64,000 nucleotides of DNA from Ancylostoma caninum (lineage: Eukaryota; Nematoda; Chromadorea; Rhabditida; Ancylostomatidae). Positions within the stretch are counted from its first letter, which is position 1; each line of letters opens with the position of its first letter. Positions 10,204 through 23,880 of the stretch are shown piece after piece. The translations under genes and the position numbers were made by a program. Below the pieces are notes generated by a model. That model worked only from the letters and a program-made list of their open reading frames with translations, ran no database searches and was not told the origin of the DNA. The stretch covers positions 310,001 through 374,000 of the forward strand of contig JBAJFG010000615.1 in NCBI GenBank assembly GCA_037903475.1. Direction: 5' to 3'.

Positions 10204-13200
10204 ACTTTTCTCTTTTAAAGAAATCATGTTCTGAATGAAGTCTTTTCATTTTTATTTCTTAGTAGACGGCATGCCCGGCTTTGCTCGGGAATTTCAATAA
10301 CCCTGGCTTTTAAAACTGAGTCGCATAGTTACTGATACCAATAATGCATTCATTGAAAGTGCGCACCATTCCGACGATCACTATGATAGAGAGTCCCGAT
10401 AACCTTTTTTCATTTACATGGAAGCGAAAACGTTGATGAACTAATAAGTCGATGGTAACGTGCAAAATGGTCGTCATATTTATGTTCAGCGCATTGCAGC
10501 AGACTACATATTAGACATGTTTATGTCCGTCTCCGAGTAACAACATAAGTGAGCATAAGTGGAAAAACCGATAAATTCAATAAATCGATATTTCGGCGCA
10601 GAGTAGTTGTCATATTCGTATTCAGCATATTGAGAAACCCCAGTAGATTTATTCTTGCCAGTCCCTGGGCAAAAATAGCGAAAAGTCAATAAGATCGATA
10701 TAATCGATAAGCTATTAGATAATCCCCAGAGTGGGAAGTACCCTATAACCTCCGCCTATGACGGGCCAGCATGCATCATTTGGTTCGGATCGGTTCACTC
10801 TTTATTTATTTATTTTATTTATTTATTTTTATTGCACTCAAGGTGCGCTACATAAGACAAATGATCAAACCGATGAAACATTGGAGGTTAAACAAAACTC
10901 AGAAAACATTCAGAAACTTAGTACGTAAACTAGAAATAGAAAAAAAAATGCTAAGCTAATAAAAAAATGCTAAGTTATGATCCTATTTCACAAAGGGTTT
11001 TCCGTTTGTTGGCGGTGGGAAAGGTGTCATCCACAACAAAAATATTAACACCTTACTGTGACAAATGAAGACTCTCTATTCCATCGTGTCTTCAAGTAAA
11101 ATCATATTCTAAGTAAATTTTCCGTCAGCTGAGACAATGCGAGCCCAAATTGGCGTTCATCCATGCTCTTCGTAATTTCTATTCATTTCATACATACACA
11201 CAAACACACATACTTACATACAAACTTTCACTTTTATAAACTTTCACTTTTCAATGAATGATAGACTTTCCTCTCGAAAAAAAATCACGACCTGTGTTCC
11301 GAAGCTCCAGCATGCTCTGAAAGCGAATTGCTGGATGGTACGTGGTTGTACGTGGCTGGCTGGTAAGAGTATATCTGGCTACCTTTTCTTTCTGTGCTCA
11401 ATACTCTGCCATTGTAAGAATAAACATCTTATTCTACTAATGGTGATCCGTGCAATGTTACTCGACCAAGTGTTACTGTCTGGGTGAACAGTAGTTTGTG
11501 GATAGTGAAGCCAAACTGCCTTTTGCCACACTTTTTTTTCAAAATCCATCTTCCTTCACTGTATACTTGTGATGTTACCAGCAATTATGGCGCACCATTC
11601 TGGTGTATTGGATCAAAAAATGAAAAAAATGATCTGAATGGAGTCCTTTGTTTTTGTTTCTTACTGGCAGCGCCAAAAATGCGTATATTGCGAGCGAAGG
11701 CTTTTGTTGCTCTCAGTTCTACTCAATGTTTTCTCGCGAGTAACTTTCTCGTACATTTTCCATGTTATTTACTCATTACCTGTACGTACTAGGGAAAACA
11801 TGTGGTCGTTCAAAGAGATGGGCTCCAAGAACATGTACTTACATCTTTGGGCAACCTATAACACTGAAAGACCATGAAATTATCACATTCTTGGTCAATG
11901 TCAAGCAAGCTGCCACAGCCCCAACAGAAGAATATTAGATTTGAGCATTGTCCCAATGTGTCGGCAACGGCGTTCTTAGGTGTTTAAGGTTAGTATCAGA
12001 GAAATTTTGTTCAGAGATTCAGCTCGATTTGACTATTTTGACCCTAATGCTTCCTTCACACATTAATTCTCCAGAAATTCACTACTCTCCAGACATTATT
12101 AACTCCATCAGAATGCAAACTTTACTTGTTTTAACTAATTTAGTTGCAGAAAATTTTTAGAGATGAAGTTGCTGTGGTTGCAAATGCCACCCTGATGTAA
12201 TGATTTGGCAGATCTTGGTGGCCTAGGAATCGCAGTACTCTTACTCTGATGACTCTTGTTTGTCTAGTGTGGTCTTAATTCGATCCAATAGATAAATAAT
12301 ATAAGTAAAATCAATAAATATATATTCAATACAGTCCCTTGCCTAGTCTGATCTTAAATCAATACTATCGAAAACCACTTTTTTAAAAAAATGTGGAGAC
12401 GAATAGCAAGTGGATAGAGAGATAACTGTCTATGTCGTGAATGTATTACTATTTGTAGAGCAGCACGATCCTTCTGGTTCACCACGGGTTTGGTTCCGTG
12501 CAAGTACCATCCGATAAACTCAGCAGTGTATTGAAAAGAAATGGCAATAGAGTTCGGATGATAATGTCGAATCCTCTCAAGGCGGGGCGCTGTACAGATC
12601 GGGAACAACATACCCTCTGCTACATGACATGTATTAGGTTGCTCCAAAAGTCTAGCACCAGATTTTACATTTCATTTCATTTTTACGTTAAATTTACATT
12701 TTTCTCAAGCAATCATAACATTATTATTCATGTATGGAACCGAGCCTGCCAATTTTCACAGCAGAAAAGTGGTAGAACATTCCACCATATTCTATTGCCA
12801 AAAAAATTCAAGACCAAAAATCTCTAGATTGAAAAATAGATTTTGGTACAACACTTTCAAACCAAGTTGATATTATAAATTTCATCACAGTCTGTGTGGT
12901 CACAATCACAACAACGCGTTCGTCATAGTACCCACCTCGAGATGAGAAGTTTTTATGATTATTTAATTTCAGCTCTCAACTGTAAGTTATTCAAATTGCC
13001 TTCAAATCTTTCTCCGATGTTTATTCTTCAGTTTAACTCGCCCATTGTCTATTGAAGCCCTTCAATACAATATTCTTTCCAAAACCAATTTTCAATGTAA
13101 TTATTAGGTTGTTACATAAGTTTCCGCTGTTTTGAAATTTCTGACAAAAAAGTTTTATAAAAAATCAAGCAACAACAGGTGACAGTCGAGGTACGTGCAA

Positions 13201-13841
13201 CAACAGTCGTGGACTTTTGCCGTTTTCACAGCAAGAGTTCGACTCCGCTGCTCCAGAAATTCACAGACTACGAGGCAAAGAATTGAGTCGGGCAGTGTTG
13301 GAGGTCACTGACTTTGGCAAATCGGTTCTCGCACGCATAGTAGACATTCTTGTGATCTGATAAACGGCTCATGTTTAGAGCTAGATTTATGCTGGCATAA
13401 TGTGCAATTAAAAATTCCTCTGTGGGCTAATCGCCTTTCCGGAGAGTTTGACTAACAAAATTAAGGTGCCCGACACAGTGTGGCAAAATGGTGTGATTTC
13501 CACTGAATGCTTAAAACTTTTCATAAAATTCTACCGATTACTGCTCTCAAGTGGTTGATGTTCCCAGTCACAGTGAAAAAAATTCCACTTCAATTCGCTG
13601 CAATCCCAGAGAGAAAAACGGCATAATCAAAATTTTGGGTTACCAAGTTTGTTGCCTCTGCCTGAGACTACTCGACAACAAAAGTAAAGTGAATAAATGT
13701 AGAGAGAAAGTATCAAATGAATAGGAATGGGCCTGAAGATTACTTAACCCAAATTTGGTTAGAATCATGCAACCTTATGGTCCACTTATTATCCGTGCAA
13801 GTGCTGTTACCAAATTTGCATTCTTGAAGGATTCACTCCGA
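10204..13841. other. Non-coding stretch with transposon remnants
   Basis: No gene is supported. Visible remnants are a TTTATTTATTTA tract at about 10801-10842 joined to GCACTCAAGGTGC (a probable non-LTR element tail) and two mariner-like terminal phrases. These are TTAGGTTGCTCCAAAAGTC near 12634 and TTAGGTTGTTACATAAGTTT near 13106. Sequence after 13106 has no open transposase frame. Short ORFs here are AT-rich and show no domains. Confidence 0.5.
10801..10860 (-). repeat. Probable non-LTR retroelement 3' tail
   Basis: Read on the minus strand, GCGCACCTTGAGTGCAAT runs into AAATAAATAAATAAA repeats. A similar arrangement, GCACCTAAGGTGCATTTT followed by (AAAT)n, occurs at 50278-50325 on the plus strand. 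A shared short palindrome next to the same simple-repeat tail suggests 3' ends of one retroelement family. No reverse transcriptase is present here. Confidence 0.45.
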
Positions 13842-14553
13842 AATTACTCAGACAAACCCTCGCTGGGCGCGCGCGACAATCTCGCTGGGCGCGCAGGTAA
13901 GGCCCCGGCAGAAGCGAGATTGGGGCGCGCGCCCAGCGAGTTTGTCGCGCGCGCCGAGCGACCAAGATAGAAGCGCGCGCCTAGCGAACTTGGAGCGCGC
14001 GCCTTGCGAGTTTGTCGCGCGCGCCTTGCGAGATCGGCGCGCGCGCCCAGCGATGATGTCACAACCGGTCAATACCGGATGGTAGCCAGGTGTTTAACGC
14101 TGAGCGACAAGGGTCCAACACATAGATGTACTAATGGTGCATGACCACCTCTACAAAAATGGCCGATACGACCTCCCCTTCAATGGAGGGGGCTAGCGGT
14201 TAAAAAAAATTGCCTTCACGCCATCTCAAACTGGAACTGCCGGCCGCCCTGACCGGCGGACTCCCACAGATGTTGTTCCGTATTTCTTGCTGGTGAAGAT
14301 GTGTTCTCGCGCGCGCCCAGCGATGTTGTCGCGCGCCCAGCGAGCGTCTCTCGTCGTCTGCGTCCTTCGAAATCGTCCCTCGTCTGCACCGCGCCCAGCG
14401 AAGTTGTGCTCCGGCAGAAGCGAGCGACTCTACCGACCTGCGTCTTCGAAACTGTACTATTTCCTTCTGCTCCGCGCGAAGCGAAGCAAGGGTCGCTTCT
14501 CGCGGAGACCTCTAACAGGTGCGCGCGACCAGCGAGGGTTTGTCTGAGTAATT
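13842..14553. repeat. 712-bp TIR element with arrays of CpG-rich subterminal repeats
   Basis: The ends are inverted repeats of about 33 bp: AATTACTCAGACAAACCCTC at 13842 continuing into GCTGG, and its reverse complement ending at 14553, with one mismatch. Inside both ends lie clustered copies of GCGCGCGCCCAGCGA-like motifs. About seven occur in 13862-14056 and four or more in 14308-14535, in both orientations. The central 14060-14300 part is ordinary sequence. Subterminal arrays like these often bind a transposase, but no transposase ORF is present, so the element would be non-autonomous. Open frames of 70-126 codons across it follow the repeat and are not annotated. Confidence 0.8.
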
Positions 14554-17500
14554 ACATTTTCAAAAGAAGATGGAGAAATATGACTCAATGCCGAATCGCG
14601 AGATCATGCGCTTCAATGAATGTGTGGAGATTCAGACCATTCGCTTCGAAACTCTACTCAGAAACTCATCCTCGGAAGTGATGTCAGATTACATCTTATG
14701 TGTAATTTATGCTAGGTGCGAGCGTTGGAAGCACGTGCACGTGCACGTGCGTCTATGTGATGAAGCACAGGCGCTGACGCAACTCTGACGCAGGTGAGAC
14801 GGAAGTACTTGCGACTTCGCGACAGTTCACGGCAGTTGGGCAATATTCTCTTGCACTATGTACATATATACGCGCTTTGAACGCTCTTGTTGGAATTCCT
14901 ACGCATATGGATGCGTGCGTCTGACGACCGTTTGATGCGCGCCTCTAGAGTAAATAACCATTCAATTATTTTGTGCTTGAAGCCTTTACTCGATTTGATG
15001 ACTGCTATAGTTGTTTTATTACCATTAACATCAATAACACCAATACTTACGCTCCGAGATTTCTGTTTTCCATTTATTGGGCTCTTGTATGGGAAGGAAG
15101 TAAACATTTCACAACATCAAAAAATAAACGAACTGTGAATTGGAGTTGAGCTTTTTCTTCCTATCTGCATTATGTGATCCGAAAATTTTCTTATTTGTTT
15201 TCATTCTTTTTTTATTGTGACTGGAGCACGTTGATTGCATTTGAGCAAACGAATTATTAGGTAAATGAACATTAGCATTTGACAAGAATCCACTTTTCTG
15301 CATCAGAAGCTGCGGCCTGCAGCTTAGAAGAGCACAAGACGCGGTCGAGGCGCTGGAGACGTACGGTGACGGCGGAAACCCGACACCGGCCTGATGTGTG
15401 CCAATACACGACTTGACGACGCAAAGCACTTGCAAAAGCTGACAGCTCAAATTACGTGCTCAGCATACCGTACATCCGCTCGCTTTCCTTATGAAAGACT
15501 AGCTTCGGTCAATAATCCGCTCTTCACTTCGCACAGCGCCGAATCCCCGGCGTCACGCAGGAGCAATGAACACTCCTGGTGGTCGAATTTTGCTGGAAAT
15601 CCGTCCTTTTCCATCAGTGGGTAGGTAGGCCCACCCATCGTCCGTTGTTCATATCGTCTCAGGAATAAGGTCTATCAGGAACAAAAACAAAATTGGTAGA
15701 TCAAAGAAGGCAGGTACATGTGCGAAAAAGCAAGAAACAGCAAAATGAAGAAATAGGGACGGTTGTTGTGTGAAATCAGGCCGGATGCCAGGACAAACTG
15801 TTTGATTTTTTCCCATGGTTTTGTTCCTTTGTGTTGAATGACCGTTTTGCTCAAAAGAATCAGCGAAAGGTTTATTGATAACCAGGCGCTACCGTATCGT
15901 TCATTAGCACTTTAGGCGTCCTGTTTGCCATATCGTAGAAGTTGTTGCTAGAGAGGATAATCTCTAGATTGTTCTAGCACCCACGGCATTTTTGATAGAA
16001 TAATGCAAAATGCACACCCTGTTGTAAACGCAGATCTGCCTAGAAATAGTCTTCAACAGATTTTGCATAGAAATTACTCTTGAAAAGCACGATTGTTGCA
16101 ACAAATCGTCGAGCTTCTGCGAGCTTAGCCATCATCAGGTGGGCTAACTCACAAGGATGACTTGATTTTTCCGCTGAAAATTGGTGTTTCGTCCACGAGA
16201 TCGTCTCAGTAGTTGGGATATGCCATCGCCAAGGCTTTGCCAGAGCTTGTTCAGCCACATTCTGTATAACATGAATCAAGGGTTTGCGAACGTCACGCTC
16301 TTCGTGGCATCCCAATCTCGGCAACCATCACTCCCTAGATTCCTTCTCCAAGATGAGACTGACTTCTTTCATAAGAACCCGGATGCAGCTCTAGTCTACT
16401 CAAGACATCCGATTGCTCTTCTTCAACAAGAACAAATGCATTAGATGAAGAAGTTGCTATGGTTTTAGGAATGAACTTTTTGTGCCATGATTGCACGGGC
16501 ACAAATACGAGCATGGCGTAGGTATTCCGGCGCATTTGGATCATGCAGAGTGTAGCTCAGCAAGCTCCGCCAAAACTTTGAAGATGTTCCAGTACTACGA
16601 GTGCAGTGTTATTGTCACCAAACTTCATCCTCAGCCAAGAAAATGCAACTACCGACTAGAGTCACCCCAGCTGAGCGTGGCTCAGCTCACCCAGGCACCC
16701 AGGGTGGAAGGCTTGGACTGGCAATCCTGCTTTACACAGCTTTTTCCAGTGGTAGATTCTTGATGGTCGTTTCTATACGGCTGTGATCTCAGATTAATTA
16801 GGATATATCCATAGAGGGACTCGAAAATGTCCATGTTGATGTTTGGAGCAACCTAGAGACCAGTTTCGCCAACAACAACTTCTACAACGCGGCTGGTAGG
16901 ATGTCTGAGGTGGCGGTAAACGAGGGATTACCAGTTGGTTATCAATCCAATCTCTGCTGATTGTTTCCGAGTCATTCATGAGAAAGTGTTCCCGTAGTTT
17001 TGATACGAGAAATATCCGACTTTCTCTCTTCTGAGAAATATAAAAATTCTGTGAATCGATCTTACTGACTGAAGCTAAGGGTTTCAAGGTCCTCGATCCG
17101 TTGAATCAAGTAGGCAAAAAAAAGCAGACCGATAAGAATAACTCAAATTTCGTTATTTGCAAATGTGCAAAAACTAGGGTGTCCCTATACTTCTGATACG
17201 TACTTCACATACATATATGTACATATGTACCTGAGCCTAAAATGAATCTGACCAGTATGTTCGAAAAGTAGTAAAACACTGTGACCACGTATACAAAGCG
17301 TAGCCACCTTAGAGGTGATAGATATTAGATTTGAAACGATTCAAGTCAACGCTATCCTGAGTATTGCGCAGCTAAAATAGAAGTTTTCCTGCATGACTAG
17401 ACAGTAAATAACAATAAAGGACCCTTGAAGGCTGATACTGCGCGCATTGACGCGTACTTTTTAAGTGTAATTGCGATTAGAAACAATTGAATCAAAGTTC

Positions 17501-20011
17501 TAGAAACGCTGCTGAGCCTGTAACAAACTTCTTCATATTTTGCTGCTATCCTAGTGAGGTCTATTACATACTTCTAAACTATAACATAAGATTCATGAGG
17601 TTAACATTGATGTTCCACAGTGAACCCCTTCGAAAATCTTCACCTGTACATACTTTACCACTATATTTTGGGGCACCTCGTCTAAATAGGGTAAAAATTC
17701 AGACTGATCCTGAAAATATTAGTCAACAACACAAAACAAAAACCACGTATGCTGAAATAAATATAAAACAACCATAATATAAATTTGACCGTTGGAATTT
17801 TTGAAACACTTAATGCATATTACATCAGTTATTTTTCAAGCATACTCGTTTGCAAACAAAATAATTTCGGTATTGCATAGTTTTGTTTTGTCCTTGGTTA
17901 GTATCGTTTCATTAGAAGACATCTGACACCAGTTTTTCAGTGGAATTCCCTCCATCAACACTTTCGATCCGGTTTTTATTCATTGGAGCCATTATATTTG
18001 TTCTTCCTAAGGCTTGTGCTCACAGCTATCACGGAGTACACCAGTTCTCATACTTTTCCCCCAAGTCTCATTCCTCTAAAAAACGCTTCTTCTCGATTTC
18101 GAGTGGGATTGTGTTCTCACTAGAAGTAATTGCTTAAGAAATATTTTTGTGGAAATTAAGGGCAACAGAGCCTACTTTGAATCCCTTATGCTGGACCTTG
18201 GCTCTCTAGCTCAATCTCAGTCCGCTTCGATAGCCCCTCCGCACGGGTCACGCCTGGTGATCCGCGAGTATTTGAAGTGGATTAGACGGTCACCTTGTCG
18301 AACCAACACCACTGCACACGTCTATTAATCATTAACACCTCCCGTACACAACACCCGAGTTGTTTGCACAATGTACCAGCAGATTTGGGCGACCTGATGG
18401 GCTGCGCGCGGCGCCTGCAGCAGACGAACATGAGAACTACATTCTGGAGAAGAAAACTACATGACGGCAGTAACCGAGAGAGAAGAAAAGGGAACATGTG
18501 AAAATTTGCTGGAAACTCAAAAACAATTTATGTATGAGCCCTATTACTTTCACCAGGATTGTTTTTTTTTTTGGAGTTTCTCGAAATGAAAGTTTTCGAC
18601 TCATGCCGTAGTTGCTCATTTGTACGGGAATGATCTATCTTTCTACTGTGAACTCTTCAACATGGATAAGGATGTGCCAACATATAACGAAGTCCATACT
18701 GCTCCGATTTGAATATCCATGCTTTCTTTGTTCCACTTTCTCACTGAGGGACAATTTTCAATCAGTTCTTTATTAAAATACACCCACTGTGTTTTTACGA
18801 AATTTGAGTCCAAGAAATCCTGGCATGATGTTTGTCCCTAGAAGTCGATCATGTTCAGCTGTACGTCAAGACTGGTAGTGATGCTGATCTACACCAGAAT
18901 CATTAGCTGGCATGTTTCTCACCAGGTTGTCCATCACCCTACCCACAGACCGGCAACTGAGGTGATTGCTAAACCATTCGCCTTTCTGGTGTTTTAGTGA
19001 GTCATATCACTTAATAATCACCTGAGTTTAGTTTCCGTAGTAAGATGAAGTGTATGAGAGGTAGGCTGCAAATGGCTCGGCTTTCTCGGGTGGGATTCAA
19101 GAAAAAGTAACAAAGCAAACCAATTATTGTTAGCATGATTGGTTACCATATATAGACTACGTAGTGCCAAGACACAGAAGTTGGTTGCTAGCCCAGTTTC
19201 GGTTGGTTATGCCATGACGAATTCTAGCCCCGGGCTCTGAACGGAAGAACGGCTAAAAGGTTAGCTAAAACAAAAATTAATTTCATACTTGCCTCTACAA
19301 AATAATCTACGTTACTTTACAAGAATTGTCATCCGTGACTCGATTTCCACTTTCGAGCAATTTTGTGAAAGAGGAGGAAATAAATCGTTTATTAGCTATA
19401 GGCATTATTTTCAATCTAAGTCCATCGATGGGAACAAAGAAGTCTCACCCTTCCCCTCGCTTCTACAGTGAGTGCTCTGACTTTTGAGACAGTGGTCACT
19501 ATCAAAAGAGCATAGGTACAGTCCTTGTCGAAATGATAGACGGATTCCGTGACTGCGGAAACGCGGTGGGACCTGAACGATGGATGCGGAGAGAGTATGC
19601 TCCAAGAAGGAGGCTCAGTAGGTCCCAAGGCGATTCTGCGACCGCGACGATATGAAACCGCACGCGCAATACGTCTATCTTTTCGACAAGGACTGTAAAT
19701 TATTATTCTCCATACATCACAGAACATTGAGGAAGACGTTGTTTAAAAATATATCACATTACCCTGCGCACACTACTTTCATGCATAATAAATATGTGCA
19801 TTGCCGAAGTCCTGCAGAAGCCTTTTAATGGAAACACAAAGCGAACAAATCCGTGTATCGGCGATCTTATAAGTCATATCCTCAGTTCTTTAATATTGCC
19901 CTCACCTCCCTCGTCTAGTCCATCTTGCCCGCACAGGCCTTTAGCTAGCTCATTCGTGTCCGCACGCCACCCTTCAACAGCTATTAATTTCATGGAGCTA
20001 GCTTTCACCGC
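14554..20011. other. Non-coding stretch with possible stray exons
   Basis: I find no complete gene. One exon-like piece at about 15316-15393 (+) follows an acceptor (TTTTCTGCATCAG) and reads RRAQDAVEALETYGDGGNPT before a stop, but no partner exon was found. The frame at 14570-14788 (+), immediately right of the TIR element, is also protein-like without splice support. A palindromic run of ATATGTACATATGTAC lies near 17214-17231. The frame at 17940 has a hydrophobic start but no ATG. Confidence 0.4.
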
Positions 20012-20420
20012 TCAGCCCTTCCACAGAGCCACAATTGCTACTAAACACCAGCGCATTTCCGGACTAGTTATGTAAACTTTCGAATGTGCAGTTAAATCAG
20101 CATAAAGATTTTCACGAGCCATTTCAGTGAGTAGTTCGTATATTTCCACCAAATTCGTACTTTGGCCATTACGCAGACCGAATCGAGTCAGTAAACCCTG
20201 GACTATGATCCGTGGTGTCACGAGTTTGCGCTGTTGAATGGCAGCGCATGTTTTCGTTGGGTTTTGTGTGTACAGAAGCTCTGCTGATGTGGCGTCAACT
20301 ATTACGCAAGATCATCTACTTGACACCCATTGTTGGCTGGCGCATTCCGATGGCTCGAAGGGTTCTCGCACCGTGCTGGCCAAGTGCTAACGAGACAATC
20401 GTTCAGTGAGCATGAGAGGC
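20012..20420. pseudogene. Coding-like island of uncertain strand
   Basis: Against AT-rich flanks this region is GC-balanced and has open frames on both strands. The minus-strand frame from about 20330 to 20012 contains helical phrases (RIIVQGLLTRFGLRNGQST, NLVEIYELLTEMARENLYAD) and ends in TGA. A second minus-strand frame just upstream (VSLALGQHGARTLRAIGMRQ) cannot be joined in phase. The plus strand also has a 65-codon frame. I do not recognise a family. A broken gene or retroelement relic is most likely. Confidence 0.25.
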
Positions 20421-23400
20421 GTTAAGTGACTTGTTGGATATTGTTACGTGACACTTCACTAGTGCAACCAATTAGGACACATCGCAACATCTACTGCTGT
20501 CAAAATATCGACAGTAATCGATAAATATTGGTGCCAATCGACGAGTATTAGAACCATAATCATTATCATTTTTATTACTTATTACATGGACTATGTCATG
20601 TTATACCATTAAAGCAACGGAAACGATGACAATGTTGCCCTAATTCATCTCAATAAGCTTGCTTAAAATACTAAAAAAACATGAATGATGGTAGAAAAAG
20701 TACAGTGATAAAAATGAAAAAAAAACCAACACTATGGACTCAAAGAGCTGTCAAGCAGCGTTTTAAAAGCGTTTAATATCGATAAAACGATTGGCTGATA
20801 AAGTCCACCTATTCATTTTACGTCCCCTTGGCAGCTTCATTGTTTTTACCATGGTAAGTCTAACCAATCCTACCTTTTTAGGCTGCACCTATACTTTTAT
20901 TCACCCATTTTATTCCATTTGGAGGTGAGCCATATCGGTGCGCACAATGAAGAAGGATCACGAAACACTTGAATGAAAAAGGAAGAATTCCAGGATGAAG
21001 TGTTCTTAACTATCTCAGATTTCGAAGGCACTCTATTCCAAGAAAAACTGAAAGAAAAATTGAAAACGACGAGGAAACCGATAAGAAATTCTCTATTTCT
21101 TGTATGGTTTAGACAGGTGAATAAATGAGTAATCGAGGGGGAAGGAGAAAATGGACAATGATGCTTCACGTGCATTCATCAGCCAGGAAGAGCGTAACCC
21201 CAAGGTTTAAAAAAAATAAAAAAAATATGGGGAAATGAAATTACTCATCGACCCAAGTCGGCTTTGCGTGCCTACGACAACACAGAAATAAATTGTACTG
21301 CATGACAGATAAATATCTCGGAATTAGGCAGTAGAAAACATTGGATTTTGCTCCATTATTTTCTCTTTTCCTCTCTCTTTCTGGTAAAAGAAATCATATC
21401 AGACAATAAGTTAGGCTAACCTAATCGCACCACCAGAACAGTGACCTACTAAGCAGGCTTTAGCAGAACATGTGATGCAGGAATGAAGGCCGTGGATTGA
21501 CTACGAATTTGACTGATGCATTTTTGATATTACCCATGGTTAACGTATTATCGTGCCTAAACCTACCCTTCACCTGACAGCTATCGACATGTTTGCCCAT
21601 ATATGGCGTTGTATATACTCAGCTGACCATGGAATTAGATTAACGTTCTCTCCAATGCTCAGAGGAATAGGAAATTACCTTTGTCATGTGTGAGTGAATT
21701 TGAAGTGAGTGGTGAAAAACGAGCAAATACAGGAATCCATTCAGAATATCCAGCATACTTTGCCAGCCGGATAAACACGCCCTGATACTGCTTTGGTGTG
21801 ATTTGAATACTCTGCTCTCCAGTTGAACCCCTTCACGGATATCTGTGTCCACTCCTTCAGATGCAGGTTATTTTTATCCAAATATTTTTTGATTGAAATG
21901 ATGGTGGGAACGGATTCATAACCGTCGTGTTTTCCACGTCTAACGTCCATGCACACTGAGTACGGGTCTAGGACTCAGAAGGAAGCTAAAATTTCATATT
22001 CAGCATCACCCATGAAACTTTGGAACAACCTTGGTCAATTTCAACCAATTATTGCTGTTCAGCTGCAACCAATCAGCCTACCGGAGGATTGCCCTGGCCG
22101 ATTCCCAGGACATTTCCTCTGCCACTTGGTCCTTGAGGGCTCATCCAATCGCCATTGAATTTACGGAATAGCTCTACATCCGCATGAAAAGATACAAGCT
22201 AGAACTGTGAAGTCGTTAAGTGTTTAATTGTGTTATCCTCCTACGAAGATCCAGGCGACGCTATTCTGTGCGCAACCGCATATGGGCTAGCGTGTGAAGA
22301 GATGAAATTTGATCTGCTCCCACATAAGCAGCACACGGCTCAAGGTGCGAATACTAATTACGAGGATCACCTGTCAAGAGTACAGTAACCCAAGCCGGCG
22401 GAATCGTCGCAGATCGTTCTCGATCTGCGCGTTTCCTTCGCAGGTGCTGCTGACCCGCGGCCGCAGAGAGGAGTCGGGGCCGCGAGCGATGCGGAGCGGT
22501 TCGCAGCGCTTCCCTTGCGATGTTTTTAGCGAAGTGACGGCAGGCTGATCGCATTAGAAGAGAAATTAAGTGAGAGATGGCACTCGAACTGATTCGATCA
22601 TCGGTGGAGCCTAATTGATTGATTCACCCCGCTAAGCCGATAATCATCCAATTCTACTGGCGCTGCCACGGTGGTGACGGCGGGGTACTGTAGTGATAGC
22701 AGCATTCCACGGGTGACGAACGGCTCTGTGGCCACATGCATCAGTGAGATAACCAATAGTAAACGTGTTAACACTACACAAGTTTCCCATCGTTGACGTG
22801 GACGTCAACACCACAACCAGGGTAATCCCGATGATGCATCAAGGAAGGATATGGATATCCTTAAGGAATCCCACTTAGGCAGAATTTCGGGCATGTCGGA
22901 TCGATTCGCGGACGTTACCGAAAATATAGTGATGTACTATCTGTGTAAAAGTGAACAAACTCTTCTGGGTCACGACACACCAATGGAGGGATGGGTAATG
23001 TCATATCCGCGCTTATGATCATCCATGGGTAGCAACTAGGTGTAGACAGCATCTCGTATGGGTGGATATCTTGATGAGTGCCAGGTAAAGGGTAAATTTC
23101 GTTACGCTAATACGTTCAGCATAGGTAATCTCAACTACGCATTCGGGTCTGGTAAAAATGTGTATACTTTATGAGCTCGACACGTCCCAGTCTGTGATAA
23201 CAACTTGGGGTAGAAATTGCTTTCTCTGGAAACTTTCCTGAGTTCCTCTAGAAATACGGGCCCACTTTCCTTAAATGGGAAGCTTAGGTCCTATCCAAGA
23301 ACGAACTCCACCACTTTTCTCTTCTTGGACTACCTGGCAGTGGCTAGTAACTGTTCAACCAACTTCTTTCTTAATTTATTTGCTTTATGGGGTCGAGGAT

Positions 23401-23580
23401 GCCATGAAACCAGCAAAAGGCGAAAATCGATTTTCTCCTGTGGTGGTAGGTGAGAAGGAGAGAATAAGAAAGCGAGAATAAATGAAAGAAAAATGTAAAC
23501 AGGTAAACGTCATAAAAGGAAATTGCTTCCTGCAGTATAAAAAGACCAGGGAGAAGATAAAAAAAGCTTTATCCAAATAT
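20421..23580. other. Unassigned AT-rich sequence
   Basis: No gene is supported. A GC-rich patch at about 22380-22550 contains a possible exon after the acceptor TTTCCTTCGCAG (frame VLLTRGRREESGPRAMRSGS), but it stands alone. The rest is AT-rich with simple A/T tracts. Confidence 0.45.
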
Positions 23581-23880
23581 CAGTGGCGGAAGCAGAAAAT
23601 GGGCGGGAGGGGGCATGAGAAGAAAAGTGGGGTCTTCGACGTTTTAGACCCCAGACGGAAAATAAAATTAATAAAAATGTTAACCATAGTGGTGAATGAT
23701 TAACAAAAATTATATTAAAAATAATAATAAAAAGACAAGTGGAAGTAAACTAATACAATTTTATTTGTATTTGTTCAGAGACTTCAGATATGGTAGGATG
23801 TATTGTAAAGTTATGCATTTCAAAAATTTGGCGACCCACTCTCAGGGGGAGGGGGAGGGCAACCCCTGCGTCCGCCACTG
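23581..23880. repeat. hAT-like MITE, copy 2 (complete, 300 bp)
   Basis: This is the best-preserved copy. It has terminal inverted repeats CAGTGGCGGAAGCAG at 23581 and CTGCGTCCGCCACTG ending at 23880, with one mismatch. Flanks CCAAATAT and CGAATATG could be a decayed 7-8 bp target duplication. CAG-starting termini and an 8-bp duplication are typical of hAT elements; assignment is inference. The interior is AT-rich with a GGCGACCC phrase near the right end that recurs in copy 3 at 55553. No coding capacity. Confidence 0.8.

Noticed and set aside
13225..13245. GAGTTCGACTCC resembling a tRNA T-loop
   Set aside because: No acceptor stem, D-arm or anticodon arm at the right spacing. No tRNA, rRNA or snRNA gene was recognised anywhere in the window.
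13106..13500. Mariner-like terminal phrase followed by possible transposase
   Set aside because: No DD34D-type or helix-turn-helix transposase frame could be read after the terminus; only the end is kept as a remnant.
13755..14681. Several frames of 70-126 codons around the CpG-rich element
   Set aside because: They follow the repeated GCGCGCGCCCAGCGA motif and occur on both strands.
17940..18137. Short frame with a hydrophobic N terminus, like a signal peptide
   Set aside because: It has no ATG start and no supporting exon context.
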